Shown here in pieces: positions 23,515 to 34,695 of a stretch of 64,000 nt of DNA. The position numbers and the translations under genes were made by a program. Source of the DNA: Trichosporon coremiiforme (Eukaryota; Basidiomycota; Tremellomycetes; Trichosporonales; Trichosporonaceae); contig BCJJ01000028.1 in assembly GCA_039545355.1 (NCBI GenBank), positions 186,001 through 250,000 on the forward strand, read 5' to 3'. The notes under the pieces were generated by a model. That model saw nothing but the letters and a program-made list of their open reading frames with translations. It searched no databases and was not told where the DNA came from. Numbering within the stretch: position 1 is the stretch's first letter; each line of letters begins with the position of its first letter.

Positions 23515-24794
23515 GCGTCTCGCCTGCTCCTGGCGACAACCTCTTCGACGCCCACACAGACAGTCTGTGGGATCCCTTTGTACAACTTTCGTTTTTTGCT
23601 CGTCTTTTATTTTGCCACCTGCCCCTCATTGGCTGGCAGTGATGCATGACCCATAACAAATACTGTGCTTGCAGCAGAGTCGTACAACGGATGACTAATG
23701 GTTACAGTGGTGATGGCTGAAGAAATGCAGTGATGGTGTGACTATTCCATGGGCTGGGGTGGCGAGTGGCGACGCGACGTCTTTGCATTGTTTGGTGGTG
23801 GGCGGGGGTGGATGATGGGTCGTTCGGACACGCCAGCTTTTGTGACGGCGTCCCCTGTGGTAGATGAGTCGTGTTGACGGCCTGGTGTGGAGTCAGGTTT
23901 TCGCCGGGCGTATTGTACATGGGGTGCATGGGAATGGGCTGAACCGAGGCGCAAAGAGAAGCGCACAGTATCAGAGTATCAGAGTAGGCTTTGCTTCGGT
24001 CCCCCAACGTGTGCCCAATGTGCGCAGCGGGCGGGGCTTTTCGCAGTGCTTAACTCTGGCCAGAGACAGCGGCAGCCACCGTGGTCGTGGTTCGGACGGG
24101 GGGCAGGCAGACTCGCTCGAGGTTTGTCTGCGCCGCGGAGAATTGCCAAGTGAGGCAGGTCGAGTCCTCGACTGGGTCCGCCCAGCGACGCAGGCTGGCT
24201 GGGGTATGAGACTGCCCAAGGCTGAGGTATGCCGAGCCCGTTAAGTATAGGGCCAAGCGACACGACCGGCCGTTGGGCGTCCAAACTCGCATCGATTCAA
24301 CTTGCCAGGAATCGATCGCGAGCCTCCGGATCCTCAGACGACCTTGTCGATCATGTTGTACACCCGTGTGCCGCCGGCGTCTGCATGCATGGCTGTGCTC
24401 ACGACCGAAGCGCGTTCCCCTCGCGCGTACCTGCCGCATGGCTGTGTTCTCCGTAACGACTTAATGGGATGCCGGCAGAGGAACCCGAGGCAAAGTGTTA
24501 TCGCATAGCCCCCCCGATTCCAGTGCTGAATTCCAAGGTACGGAACGAGGGGAGACGTTTCAGAGCTGAAGGCACGCCTCCACCACCATCGTCGCTCGTG
24601 GCGCACACTGCGACGGCGACTCTCCTCGACTCTGTACTGTCGCCGATTACCATTGCGCTCACTGAGTTCACTGACGACAGCTAGAACGACGCTGGGGATA
24701 TCGGATACATGGTAGTAGTTCAGGTACTGACAGATCGTTCTCTAACTGGATCGTCCGTGGCGTTTAACTTATCGGATACAAGTGGTGTGTGAGC
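23515..24794. other. Intergenic, H4 3' region to the aspartic protease
   Basis: 1.3 kb between tail-to-tail genes. The first 150 bases are T-rich (CGTTTTTTGC) and look like the H4 3' UTR. No ORF in the rest shows a domain or codon bias. Nothing else is supported. Confidence 0.5.
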
Positions 24795-26163
24795 TTACAG
24801 GCCGTCCTTCAGCTTGGCGAGGCCGACGCGGGGCGGGTCGTACTGGAAGGCCGAGTAGACGTTCTTGAGGAACGTGCCGCCAACGAGCCAGTTGGCCTTA
24901 AGGTGCCACATGGCGGGGTCGTACACGATCGCGCCGAAACACTTGCCCGGCTCATCCTCAAAGATGAGATCGGTGGGGTCAAACTCCCAGTCCTTACCGG
25001 CGAGGTTGAACGACGCCTTGATATCGGTGCGGCCGCAGTCGATGGCCCACGTGCCGTCTCCGTTGTCCTTGGCGCCCTCGACGTGGGACCAGAACTCCTT
25101 GACGCTCGGGGGCGGGCCAAAGACAAGCGTCGTGCCGCTGTCGAGGATCGCGTGCGTGTAGTTCTCAAACTTTAGCACCTGCCCGTTCGAGGTCGCAGAG
25201 GGGAAGTCGACGCTCCACGCAAAGTTGAAATTCTCGCCGATCTCCACGCGGTCCGTCCACGCAAGTTCGCCGTCAAAGTATTTGTTGTCGACGCCCGAGA
25301 CGGTCAGCGCGCCGTCGCCCTTGCTCTGCGTGCCGTGCGCCTCGGCGCGCGGGTTCTTCCGGTTCAGGTACAGGCCGAAGACGGGGTCAGACCACTGCTT
25401 CTCCTTCGCCTGGACGTACGGCACGGGCATGGCCGGTTTGCCGTTGCTGTCGGTCGACGGCCACGACCACCCACTGAGGCCCGCCGAGGTCTTGTCCAGC
25501 TTGGCGTTCTTCTCCTCGTCGATCACGGCAAATTCGGCGTTTTCAGTCGAGATCCCGCCCAAGCCGACCGTGTCCTTCACACGCCAGCCGCGAATGTCCG
25601 TAGCACCCGTGCCATACTGGTACCGCGCGGGCTCGGACGTGTTCACGAAGGTGGAGGACTTGCTGACGTCCAGAGCGCCGGTGCCGCATCCCTGGCACTT
25701 GGAGCTGAAGGCCCAGAGAGCGGCCGAGCCAGTGTCGACGAGAAGCGGAAGGTCCTGAGGAGGCGTACCGAAGGACGTCGGGGCGGTCCATAGCGTGTCG
25801 GGCTCCACGTCGTGAAGGCTGCATGTCAGCGATCGAATACGGAGGGAGAGTGGGCACATTGGTAGGTCTGAAAGTCCGAGTGATGAGGATAGATTCATGG
25901 GGGATGGATACTCACCCCAGGCCCTCAGCGCGCTTGCGAAGTGCTTTCAGACCCCCCTCGTCGAAGAACTGGGGGTACTTGGCGGACAGGTGCAGCTTAC
26001 TCTTCTCAAAGACACCGAGGCCCTTGGCGCTGTTGTGTGTCAGGGCGACAGTCACGGGTCCATCGAGTCGCTTCTGGATGCCCAGGCTTTCAACCTGCTG
26101 AGCCGGGGCGGGCGCGGCGGCCGCAAGAGTGGCTAGGACAGTGAAGGCAAGGGCGGACTTCAT
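24795..26163 (-). CDS. Secreted pepsin-family (A1) aspartic protease
   Basis: Two exons, 26163-25916 and 25818-24795, joined by a GT-AG intron (25915-25819, CTGAC branch site) into 423 residues. It begins with a clear signal peptide, MKSALAFTVLATLAAAAPAPA. A propeptide of about 60 residues ends near LRKRAEGLG, which holds a possible Lys-Arg maturation site. The two catalytic aspartates are Asp111 in LLVDTGSAALW and Asp309 in ILDSGTTLVFG. WLVGGTFLKNVYSAFQYD is the typical C-terminal A1 motif. There is no GPI-attachment tail, so it is probably released outside the cell for protein breakdown. A TATA-like element lies about 40 bases upstream of the start. Confidence 0.92.
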
Positions 26164-26202
26164 TCTTGATGGTTGGGGAGGTTCTGCTCTTCACTTCGGA
26201 CC

Positions 26203-26208
26203 TTTATA
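26203..26208 (-). promoter_or_regulatory. TATA box of the aspartic protease gene
   Basis: TATAAA on the minus strand, 40 bases upstream of the ATG at 26163. Position and sequence fit a core promoter, although the distance to the ATG is short. Confidence 0.5.
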
Positions 26209-27392
26209 GATGCGGACCACCCGGCCGCGGGGTAGCAAAAGTCCTAAAGTCTTGGGCGTTGACGCCGCAGCTCGCTCGCAGTAGAATCATGTCCGGCATG
26301 CCTGCAGGTATGCGGACTAGTGGTGGCCCTAATTGTTCCCTGGTTCGCCGAAGCTGGACAGGATGAAGGACAGGACGTGAGCCGCAGCTCCACGGGCTCT
26401 ATTGCCTGAAGGACCTCCCCATGCACCCCAAACCCAGCAATACAGGATGCTCCTTTCCGTGACTGCATGGCTGCACGCATGGTGCGTGTTGAATCGGCAG
26501 ATCCTCCGACACTCCTGATCGATCGATTTTATCGACTTGTTTTCACGAGGCACTATCATTTCGTTCCCTGGTCTAGCGAGGAGCACGCCATGACGTGGGC
26601 ACGCGGTGCAATCAGAACATCAGCGGCTGACTGCGGGGTTACCATTCATCCCATGCTTTTGACGGCTTGAATTAACTGAACGAACGTGCAGGTCCTGCAG
26701 CGTCGTATGCGCCTGCTTGCACATGTTCTTCTGGAGAACATGTGCTGCGTCCTGTCCTCGGCTCGGCGGTGGCAGCATGGGATCCCAACCAGTCCGACCC
26801 ACCCAACCTTGCTGATTCCTGATGAGCAGATGAGCATGTCATGCATGTCGCAACGGCACTAGCTTCAAGCTTGACGTATTCCCGCGCTGGTGACTGAATA
26901 CTAGGGACGCTGGCGCATGACAGAGGCTGTGTCGCAGACCGACTCTAGCGACATAGCGCACCGCACTCCTCGGCACGGCAGATAGTTTATGCGTGTCGGT
27001 GTCGCCCGCCAAGGAATGGCAGCGTTAGACTCCGAGGGTGGCGGTGACATCGGAACCTGACGGAGGTTAAGCGTCTCGGTGTGCATTGGTCACGCCGATG
27101 TCTTATCCACCCTCACCACTCCTTGCGCATGTGTGCATGTGCAAGGCTCACGACAGAAGGGGCGTTTGCGCTGACACCGGGGCCTAGGCTGACTCCATCT
27201 CGGCGAGGCAAACTCTGAGCTCGCTGAGCCCAACTGTGGCGATGCTGCGCTACCTCGGCTCGTACATGCTCAGCGTGGGGCAGCACAGACGCCGCTGGCA
27301 GTTTCAATCGCGACGAGCCCAACTCTCTACAGTACGTCATCTCGGAGACCAGACAGGGTTGTACAGCGCGGGAAGCGCTCGTTCGCCTGCCA

Positions 27393-27412
27393 CCCCCCCC
27401 CCCCCCCCCCCC
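27393..27412. repeat. C homopolymer of 20
   Basis: Twenty consecutive C as written. Runs of this length are prone to miscounting in assemblies. Confidence 0.9.
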
Positions 27413-28066
27413 GGTCCATTGCAAAGTCCCTCGTTATCACCCTTGCTGAAACGGCAGCCGGCTGGGCACCGAGAGGCAGCGAAAGGCCGGCACGACTTCT
27501 GCCCTCGAGCATGCGGGCGACGGGCTCGTATGGATCACACAGCCTGTCGTTACGGGCCGAGCTTGTACAGAGTGACCACAGATCTTCCTGGGTCTCATGC
27601 AGCAATCTCGATGCATAAGGAAGACCTACTGCCTGCGATGAACGGCCAGTTCCCGGTCTTGAGAAGCAGTCGCCTCCGGTGAATGCTCACCGGCACACAC
27701 AGGCACACAGTCATATGAACACCGCCCGACTGTAGTCGGGGGACCGCCATAACATGGCTTGTACAGTCTCTCTGCGGCTGCAGCTACCTGGACAACTGCG
27801 ACCACCCAGGGTCTTATCTCGGTGGCCACTGCGTCGGCACTGGTCCTGCGTCAGCCGCAAACCGGTCCTCCGTCAAGTGTTCTTGCGAAATGGGCGAGGG
27901 TTGTCATGCCGCACACGCCATGCCATCCAGGCCTTGCGTCCACCATGATATCACTGACCTTACTCGACCGTTCTCCTACGCACCTTATATCATATCCCAC
28001 CGTCCAAGTTGTATATATGGTGCTAGTTCCCATAGTGCCCGTGCAAGGATGGATCATTTGTCATCT

Positions 28067-28620
28067 CTACCATCTACCTACAAGTCTACGTCCGACATTC
28101 ACGTCCAACATCCCTCCCGGAGAGACTGTCAAGCCCGAGAGCATCCCTCTCGCCGCTCTTATCCTAGGCGTCGGCCTGACAGACGTGGTGGACGAGGATG
28201 TGATGAGAGGGTCAGAAATCGAGGTCGACGACGACGTGGATGTCACCGATGACGAGGAACTAACAGACGTCGAGCTGGACTGCGGTCCGTTCACCAACTT
28301 GCAGGTATCTGTCCCCACGGAGACGGTAATGAGAGGGTCTGTCCCAAGATCTGCCCTCTCGCATTCAACACCCGCAGCGCAATCCTAGTGCCCGCCGCGA
28401 AATCAACCGGCCAATTTATCGCAGTCGCTGTTGCTGGGGTGAAACTGATCTCATAAGTTGAGCTTCCTGCAACTGCGACCAGCTCGTATGGCCCAACACC
28501 GCCTTCTCATGAGATTCTTTGCGGCTGATACTGAGTCAAAGATGTCGGGATATTCAGTGTGAACGTGTCTTGGGCGGCGAGGAAGGGTAATACCCCCAGC
28601 AGGATTCGTGCGATGATCAT
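28067..28620 (-). pseudogene. Broken serine-rich secreted protein gene (Kre9/Knh1-like, PF10342-type)
   Basis: From the ATG at 28620 the sequence encodes a signal peptide (MIIARILLGVLPFLAAQ). Next comes FTLNIPTSLTQYQPQRIS, a TGA stop at 28507-28509, and in the same frame GGVGPYELVAVAG and WPVDFAAGTRIALRV. Basidiomycete members of this family have the pattern 'itW-x-GG-xPPY' here, so the stop stands where a Trp (TGG) is expected. Further on, the frame must shift by one base between GQTLSL and TVSVGTDTCKLVNG before the Ser-rich tail (SSSTSVSSSSSVTSTSSSTS). A nonsense change plus a frameshift make this a pseudogene. I found no GT-AG intron that removes the stop. An intact member would be a secreted or GPI-linked wall protein. 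Confidence 0.65.
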
Positions 28621-29524
28621 AAGTGAATGTCGATGAGTCGGTGGCCGTCGTTCGAGTATGGGGAGTTGATTGTCGAAAGACAGATCACAGCAGCACACTC
28701 ATCGTTGACTCTTCAATGCATTAGCCATGTGAGCACGACCGCATCGGCCCATTCTCAGGAACCATCAGAGTAACTTAGGTTGGTCGCGGGACCAGTTTAA
28801 ATTGTACCGTGGTGATCGTTGCTTGATGACTGGCCCTATGTCGATAGCATACTCGTCTCCTTAGCCCAGTGGCACCGGCACCTCCTTCGTCGCCAGGAGA
28901 GGTGATTCTTCCGGGGCCCCTGTTCTGTCGCTGCAGGTCATGACTGTCGGGCTGTAGGGCGTGATGAGATGTGATGCTGGCTCCAACACCTCTGGAGACC
29001 CTGCATCGTTGCCGAGGACATTGGTCGGCCCCTTATGTGACACGCGACAGGAATGAGGTGATTGCGCCTGGAGGCGAAACAGTCCTGCACCACTGCTCCA
29101 TGTCAAAGCGTCTCTTCACATTGACGGACTGAGGTGGAACCTGTCCATTCAAGATCGCCAGTCGTTGCCATGGTGGAAGTGTGCTGCCGAAGGCTGAGGG
29201 CGAGGCTGTTGTGATATATGGTGACGTGGAGTCGAGCTCAGGAATCGTAGGCAGGAAGGTGGCCAGCGCAACCGCACGGTCTTCACCTCCGATCAAGTCG
29301 CACACTGCATTTTCCACTCTTCGCACGTCGATAGGTAGTGTGGTCTGCACCTTAGTTCACACTTCGGCCATGCTCTGTCAGTGATCAGGAAGTCCAGTCA
29401 TTCTGTCTCTGGCCAGTGATTTGTGCCACGGAATCGGCTGTGATGCATTGCTGTCTATGCATGATGGTCTTGAGTATGCTGCTGCCGTCATCGTCGGTCA
29501 GATCGGAGCGAAAGGTGTCGAAGT
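28621..29524. other. Intergenic, with weak coding-like fragments on the minus strand
   Basis: 0.9 kb downstream of APC4. Minus-strand fragments around 29340-29033 and 29030-28861 read somewhat like protein (for example ENAVCDLIGGEDRAVALATF) but lie in different frames, lack an ATG-linked exon chain and match no family I know. They may be a decayed or unrecognised gene. Confidence 0.35.
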
Positions 29525-32207
29525 TCACTCCATGTCCACGTCGGCCTCAACCTCGTCCGCCTCCTCTTCCTCGTCATCCTCGTTCAGGTCCATGTCGAGG
29601 ACCTCCACCTCAGTCCCTCCCTTGGTCAGCACACAACATGTTCTCCGCCCCTTTCTGCCGTTGAGGGCGAGCAGCCACGAGTCGGTCGACGAGCGCGCCG
29701 GCCCGATGACACGACAACGAACAATTGCGATCTCCTGCGGGCTCAGGTCCTGGTACTTTGTAGTGTTAGCGTGTGTAGCCATGAGGCAACGTACCAGGGA
29801 ACCGAGGTCTCCCTCGATGGCAGGCACATCGACGAGCTGCTCGTCCAGCGCCTCGATCGTAGTTGTGGCCAGGTAGCGCTCGCCGCGGAGCTGGAAAACG
29901 ACCGCGAGTTCCTCGTCGTCGAAGAACCCCGCCTGCACGATCTCGCCCTCGGGTACGTAAAGGCGCACACCACGGAGTGTGCCTTCTGCGTCGGAGACGG
30001 CAAGGTCCACTGGACGTCAGTTGTGTCAACCAGCTTCCTCAACTCACATGCTGAGCCGGACTGCATAAACACGAGCCACCGCACGCCGTCAATCGTGCGC
30101 TTGGAGAGCAGGGTCTCTGGTGGAATCGCGGCGAGTATCGCGTCGTCCGCCGTGGGCTCCTGCGGGTTCCGCGGTCCCGTCGAAGTCACGATGTCACTGC
30201 ACAGTGCGAGCAGTGTGTTCGCCCACGTCAGTGGCTCAACCTCGGGGTAACGCTCAATCGGCTTCTCCTCCGTCAACTCAGCGTCACCACCAGCTGTATC
30301 CGGCGAGGAAGGGATGAGGCCAGGGGATACAGGTAACGGCGATGCGGCGCCTGAGTCGAATGACTGGTCGCCAAACGGCGGTGGGGATGACAATCCCTCG
30401 GGCGCCGGCGTCGCGCCAAGTCGGCTCAGTGTCTGCCGCAGCACAGCGTCAAGCGCGGACGACACTGGCGGCACCTTCAGTGGCATGTTTGCTGGGAGCA
30501 TGTCGTCGGCCGCGTCCGGGTCACGCGGGAAGTTGACCGCGAGCCGTGAGTGAAGAAATCCGTTCTTCATGAACGACCACACCAGCTTGATGTCGTGGGT
30601 CGGAACTGGCAGCGCATCGTCGGCGCTCGCAGTGATGCGGGTCATTTCTGGACGTCAGCTTGGACGTACAGAGAGATAAGCCTACCGAAGCGGAGCCACT
30701 TGCACCACTCAGCACTCGCAGCCTCCTCCAGCTCGGCGTCCTGTCTCAGGTGCTCGGACAGGAGCGCAAACGCCTTTGCAACGTCGATGGCACGCTGTGT
30801 CGCTTCGCTGCCGATGTTTAGATCACATTCTGCCTCCTCTCCAGCCCAGCTAAGCAGTTCGTCAAGGACAAGGATGATTCGCTCGAGGGCTGGGACGATG
30901 CTGAACGAGATAATCGACTGCAATGTGGAGAAGGCAGTCTGCAGGCTCGACTCCCATTTGGACACAGTCTGGAGTCAGTTCGGCACTGGTAAGTTTAACT
31001 CACCCTGTTGGTCATGCGGTTCCCGAGCCACTCGTTAACGGCTGGGCCGCACCGTCCAGCCATTAGGTATCGGAACAAGTCGGCGTGGACGTCCGCCTCC
31101 GACACTGCTGGTCAGCTACGTGGACTCGAACAGTAGCTTCACTCACTTCCCTGCTGCTGGCCGCACGTCTCGAGCTCCTCGCGCCAGATCATGGTTTGCT
31201 TGTCGCCGTCACGCAGCGCTGCCTCGATCGATTCGATACCGCGGAAGAGTACGTTGATGAGGCTGGCGAGGCGGTCTGACCGCTCAGACAGGGCGAGAAT
31301 GGACGGGGGCGTCGGGGAAGGCGTGCCATCTGGCAGGCGGAAGGTTCCCGTCAGCAGTCTTTCTCCTTCCCTGCCTGCATCTCGTGCCGGCGGCAACAGC
31401 GTCAGGACGTCTGACGGAGCGCGGGGATTTGACGGCAGCAGCGACGGGAACGTCTCTACCTTCTTGTGCGGTCCAAGGTCCTTAGCTGTCGGGGGTGGGG
31501 GAGCGAAGGGATTGATACTGCTGTCAGCTGTTGCTCACGCGGACACGCACATAGCTGGCTTCGGTGGGTCCACTGGGGTGACGCCAGGCAGGGAATCGAT
31601 AATCATGAGAGAGGAGCCAGGCTGTTGTTAGCTCTCGTGACTAGATCCCGTAGCTCACTAGAGGCTTCTCCCAGTCTGTTCCTCCATCTACCCATTCCAT
31701 GGGCCACCACTCTGGCCGCGACGATCGATCGGCTGCAGACGCCCAGTCCGCTCGCGATACTTGCTTGATGACCTTCGGCGGCACCGGTACAGCCGTTATC
31801 ACCTTGCCAGTGTGCACTGATAGGTGCTGGACTGTGCTCTTGTTTAATCCGCTGAGTTCATGACCCGGCCATGGCTCCAGCTGTAGCACAAGCAGCGAGA
31901 GAAACAGACCTGATGTTAGCTCGAGCACTTTAATCAGCTCACCCTCTCGACTCCACGCCAGGCCCAGCACGCGCCCCGTGATGTTGATGTCCCACACCTT
32001 GCTGCCAGACAAACGCCACAGCTCGACGGTCGTGTGGACCGGCCCAGCGCGCGCCTTCCCCTTTCCCCCGGCATCGCCGGCGTCCTCGACGATGAGCGCG
32101 ACGAGGTCCATGGTGGGGTTGCATGCCTCGGGATGCAGGACATGTTGCTGAGACAGTGATATCGTCGCTAACGGCGTGAACGAGCGCAGCTCGGTGAACT
32201 CGCTCAT
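29525..32207 (-). CDS. APC4: Anaphase-promoting complex subunit 4
   Basis: A platform subunit of the APC/C that partners APC5 and APC1. Eight exons: 32207-31943, 31909-31659, 31621-31551, 31517-31147, 31104-31004, 30968-30686, 30647-30048 and 30009-29525. They sum to 2427 nt, giving 808 residues in frame, and the introns are 33-44 nt GT-AG. The N-terminal APC4 WD40-like part shows MDLVALIVED, then VELWRLSGSKVWDI and VLGLAWSREG. The central APC4 helical domain has ADLFRYLMAGRCGPAVNEWL, then KWESSLQTAFSTLQ and a run of helices ending SAEWCKWLRF. The C-terminal half has a second propeller-like region and ends in an acidic tail. A further 39-nt in-frame GT-AG segment (29794-29756) with a CTAAC site may be an intron, which would give 795 residues. 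It is divergent from the zinc-finger gene. Confidence 0.85.
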
Positions 32208-32635
32208 GTGGCTGGCCTGTCGTCGTCGGTTCGTCTTTGTTGTTGTTGGGCGGTGAGCTACGCGCGGTGAACAGACTTCTTCCTCGTGACGTTATTGACA
32301 ACATCCGTGCCTGGCAGCATTAACGGGGTCAGAATTGTGAAATGGAAGTGGAGGTGCAGTGATTAGAAAGGGCGCTAATGAGAGAGCAATACCCCGCGCT
32401 GATTTGTTACGAGATCTGCCACTCGGCTGGGCCTTCCCCCAAATCGAGGCTACTCACTCACAGCCCAACCCAAGTCACCACAACAGCCTCCAGCTCGCTT
32501 TCACATCCACCCTGTCATCCAGTCATCCATCAGCACCAGCACCGCGACCTTTGAACCGATCGAAAGACGACGCATTCGCTCTGCCGACCACACCAATCCG
32601 CTCGGCGCACTACCCTCCACACCCGATAACACGAC
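32208..32635. promoter_or_regulatory. Divergent promoter region, APC4 and zinc-finger gene
   Basis: A 428-base head-to-head spacer. The right-hand 150 bases are C/A-rich (many CACC and ATCC motifs), like other 5' leaders in the window. No TATA box is obvious. Confidence 0.5.
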
Positions 32636-34224
32636 ATGGACGCCGACCGGTCATCCGGCTCGCGCACCCGGGGCGCGGACCGGCGCTCCCACAACGGCGA
32701 GCCGTACCGCTCCTATCTCCGCCGCGGAAGGGAAACGGAATACGCGTCTTCCCCTCCTGCATCTTCCGTGCGGGACGATGAGAGCGGAGGCTCCGGCGAC
32801 GAGGGCGAGGGCAGCGACCGGCGGGAGATGGATGTGGACGAGGAGATCGACGAGCTGCTCTCTGGCGGAGAGGGTGGAGATGATGCCGACGACGGTGGTG
32901 ACGGCGACGATGGAGATGATGGAGGAGACGGAGATGACGCCGAGGGCGGAAGCAAGGGCCAGTCGGAGGACCAGCCGCGCGAGTGCGAGTGGGAGGACTG
33001 CAATGAGGTGCTCGACAACCAGGCGCAGCTGGTTCAGCATGTCACGAGCGGTGAGTGGCCCCTTTACCCTGTGCTCTGAACTCATATAGCGCGTCTTGCG
33101 GTATCTGAGCTTGAGCTCCAACATGGAACCCGTGACTGACGTCTGTGCAGTGCACGTAGGAACAGGGCGACAGCCACACGTCTGTCTCTGGCGGACGTGC
33201 AACCGACTCGGCCAGAAGCAGGCATCCCGCCACGCGCTCCTCACGCACATGCGCTCGCACACGGGCGAGAAGCCCTACGCGTGTCCGGAACCAGGTGAGT
33301 GCAGAGCGGGGTACACGAAGCGTGCGGAGCGAGAGGACCTTGATGCACAGCGAGTGCCAGGGCCAGCATGCGTCCTTCACAAGGAAGTACCATGATGACG
33401 GTTGAGTTGCGAGTCAGTCGCGTCACCGTGCCCCTTGTGCCCCCGTGGGCCGGATGCGCCGATCCGTTGAGCAGCCGTGGCATGATCCACACTGGCGTCT
33501 GCGGTGCGCAGCTCTGCTGCCAGCGCTCAACAACACGCCGTCGTGTCTCGCCTTTTCGCTCAACATCCTAACAACCCATCCTCTTAGCTACACTGTCAAC
33601 ATCGAACGCAGCTGACAACCAGGTTGTGGACGCCAGTTCACCCGCTCTGACGCGATGAACAAGCATGTGCGCGCGATTCACGGTGCTGGTGGCGGTGGTC
33701 GCCGGCGTCGCGGCGCCGCAACCGAAGTCTTCCTGAAGGGTGGTGACGGTGACGATGAGCCGTCGGCCGCGATCCGCGATCTTGTCAAGGACGACGACCT
33801 GTGTGAAGTCGTGCAGCGTCTCTACTCGCGCGACCGCATCTCCTACAAGCCATCAAGCGAGGACGAGAGGACGGCGCTCAAGTACATGCGTGACAGTCGG
33901 CCCGGTGGCGCGCCCTCGCGCCGCCGCGGCGGACCGAGAGGCGGCAAGCGGCCAGGCTCGGACAGCGACGAGTTCGACGAGGGCGTCAGCAAGCGCTTCC
34001 CGCCCGACCGCACCGTGGAGGGATACATGACCGACCCCGCTGGCGACGCTGAGCTCCCCGTCATGAGCAGGAACAGGTGGCAGGCCAAGTACATCATGGC
34101 CAAGGCGAAGCTCATGCTCGTCGAGGAGGAGAACAAGATGAGGCGGGACGAGCTCGCGTTCTGGATGGAGTATGAGGACCAGGTCCTTGGCAAGGAGGGG
34201 AGAGGCGGAGACGTAGACATGTAG
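32636..34224 (+). CDS. C2H2 zinc-finger protein with acidic N-terminus
   Basis: Three exons, 32636-33050, 33151-33294 and 33623-34224, 386 residues in frame. An Arg/Ser-rich start is followed by a long Asp/Glu/Gly stretch (about 55-110). Three zinc fingers follow. Fingers 1 and 2 have the Gli/Zic/PacC-like spacing C-x-W-x2-C (CEWEDC and CLWRTC) and finger 3 is classical (CPEPGCGRQFTRSDAMNKH). The linker HTGEKPYACPE between fingers 2 and 3 is typical. The C-terminal half has a conserved-looking DDLCEVVQRLYSRDRISYKP segment, an Arg/Gly-rich patch and a predicted coiled coil (YIMAKAKLMLVEEENKMRRD). This suggests a nuclear DNA-binding or chromatin protein. An Iec1-type INO80-associated finger protein is possible but not shown. 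Intron 2 is 328 nt, unusually long for this window. Confidence 0.75.
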
Positions 34225-34695
34225 TGCATCCCGACGTCTCACCCGGTTCTTCCACATCCTCAGCAGCACTCAAGCTATCAACACGCAAGCTACCAGCACC
34301 CAAAGCAACACCCAGACTACCAGCAGCACCCGAGCTACCCGTTCTACCAGGCGTACCAGTGACTACCAGTGGCGCTGAGCTGAATCTTCTTCTTCCAAAC
34401 GGTGGTCGCGCCGACGACTTCCTCTCTCGACTTCTGAGCCTGAGCCATGAAAACTCGGACAGCCAAAACGTCAGTCCGAGCCCAAGTAAAGCTACCACTA
34501 TGCACCTGTTGTACCGATACACATCATGCATGCAACTTGCGTAAGAATGGCGAGGTCGTGGGTCTGCTGCTTACAACTACTCGCTCGTCTTCGTGGTTTT
34601 TGGTGTGGGATTGGGATGCCTGATTAACTAAAAGAGGATAACTGCTGACTAACTTCCTATATCTATGACGTCGAGGGTCGGAGGAGCTTAGGCGC
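34225..34695. other. Convergent 3' spacer
   Basis: 471 bases between tail-to-tail genes. It includes an imperfect run of CTACCAGCA-like repeats around 34286-34365. Nothing coding is supported. Confidence 0.5.

Larger units (their letters stand above)
26164..28066. other. Intergenic region upstream of the aspartic protease
   Basis: 1.9 kb with no supported gene. It holds the protease promoter, a small local inverted repeat around 26722-26745 (ACATGTTCT and AGAACATGT) and the C20 homopolymer. The open frames here lack domains. Confidence 0.5.
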
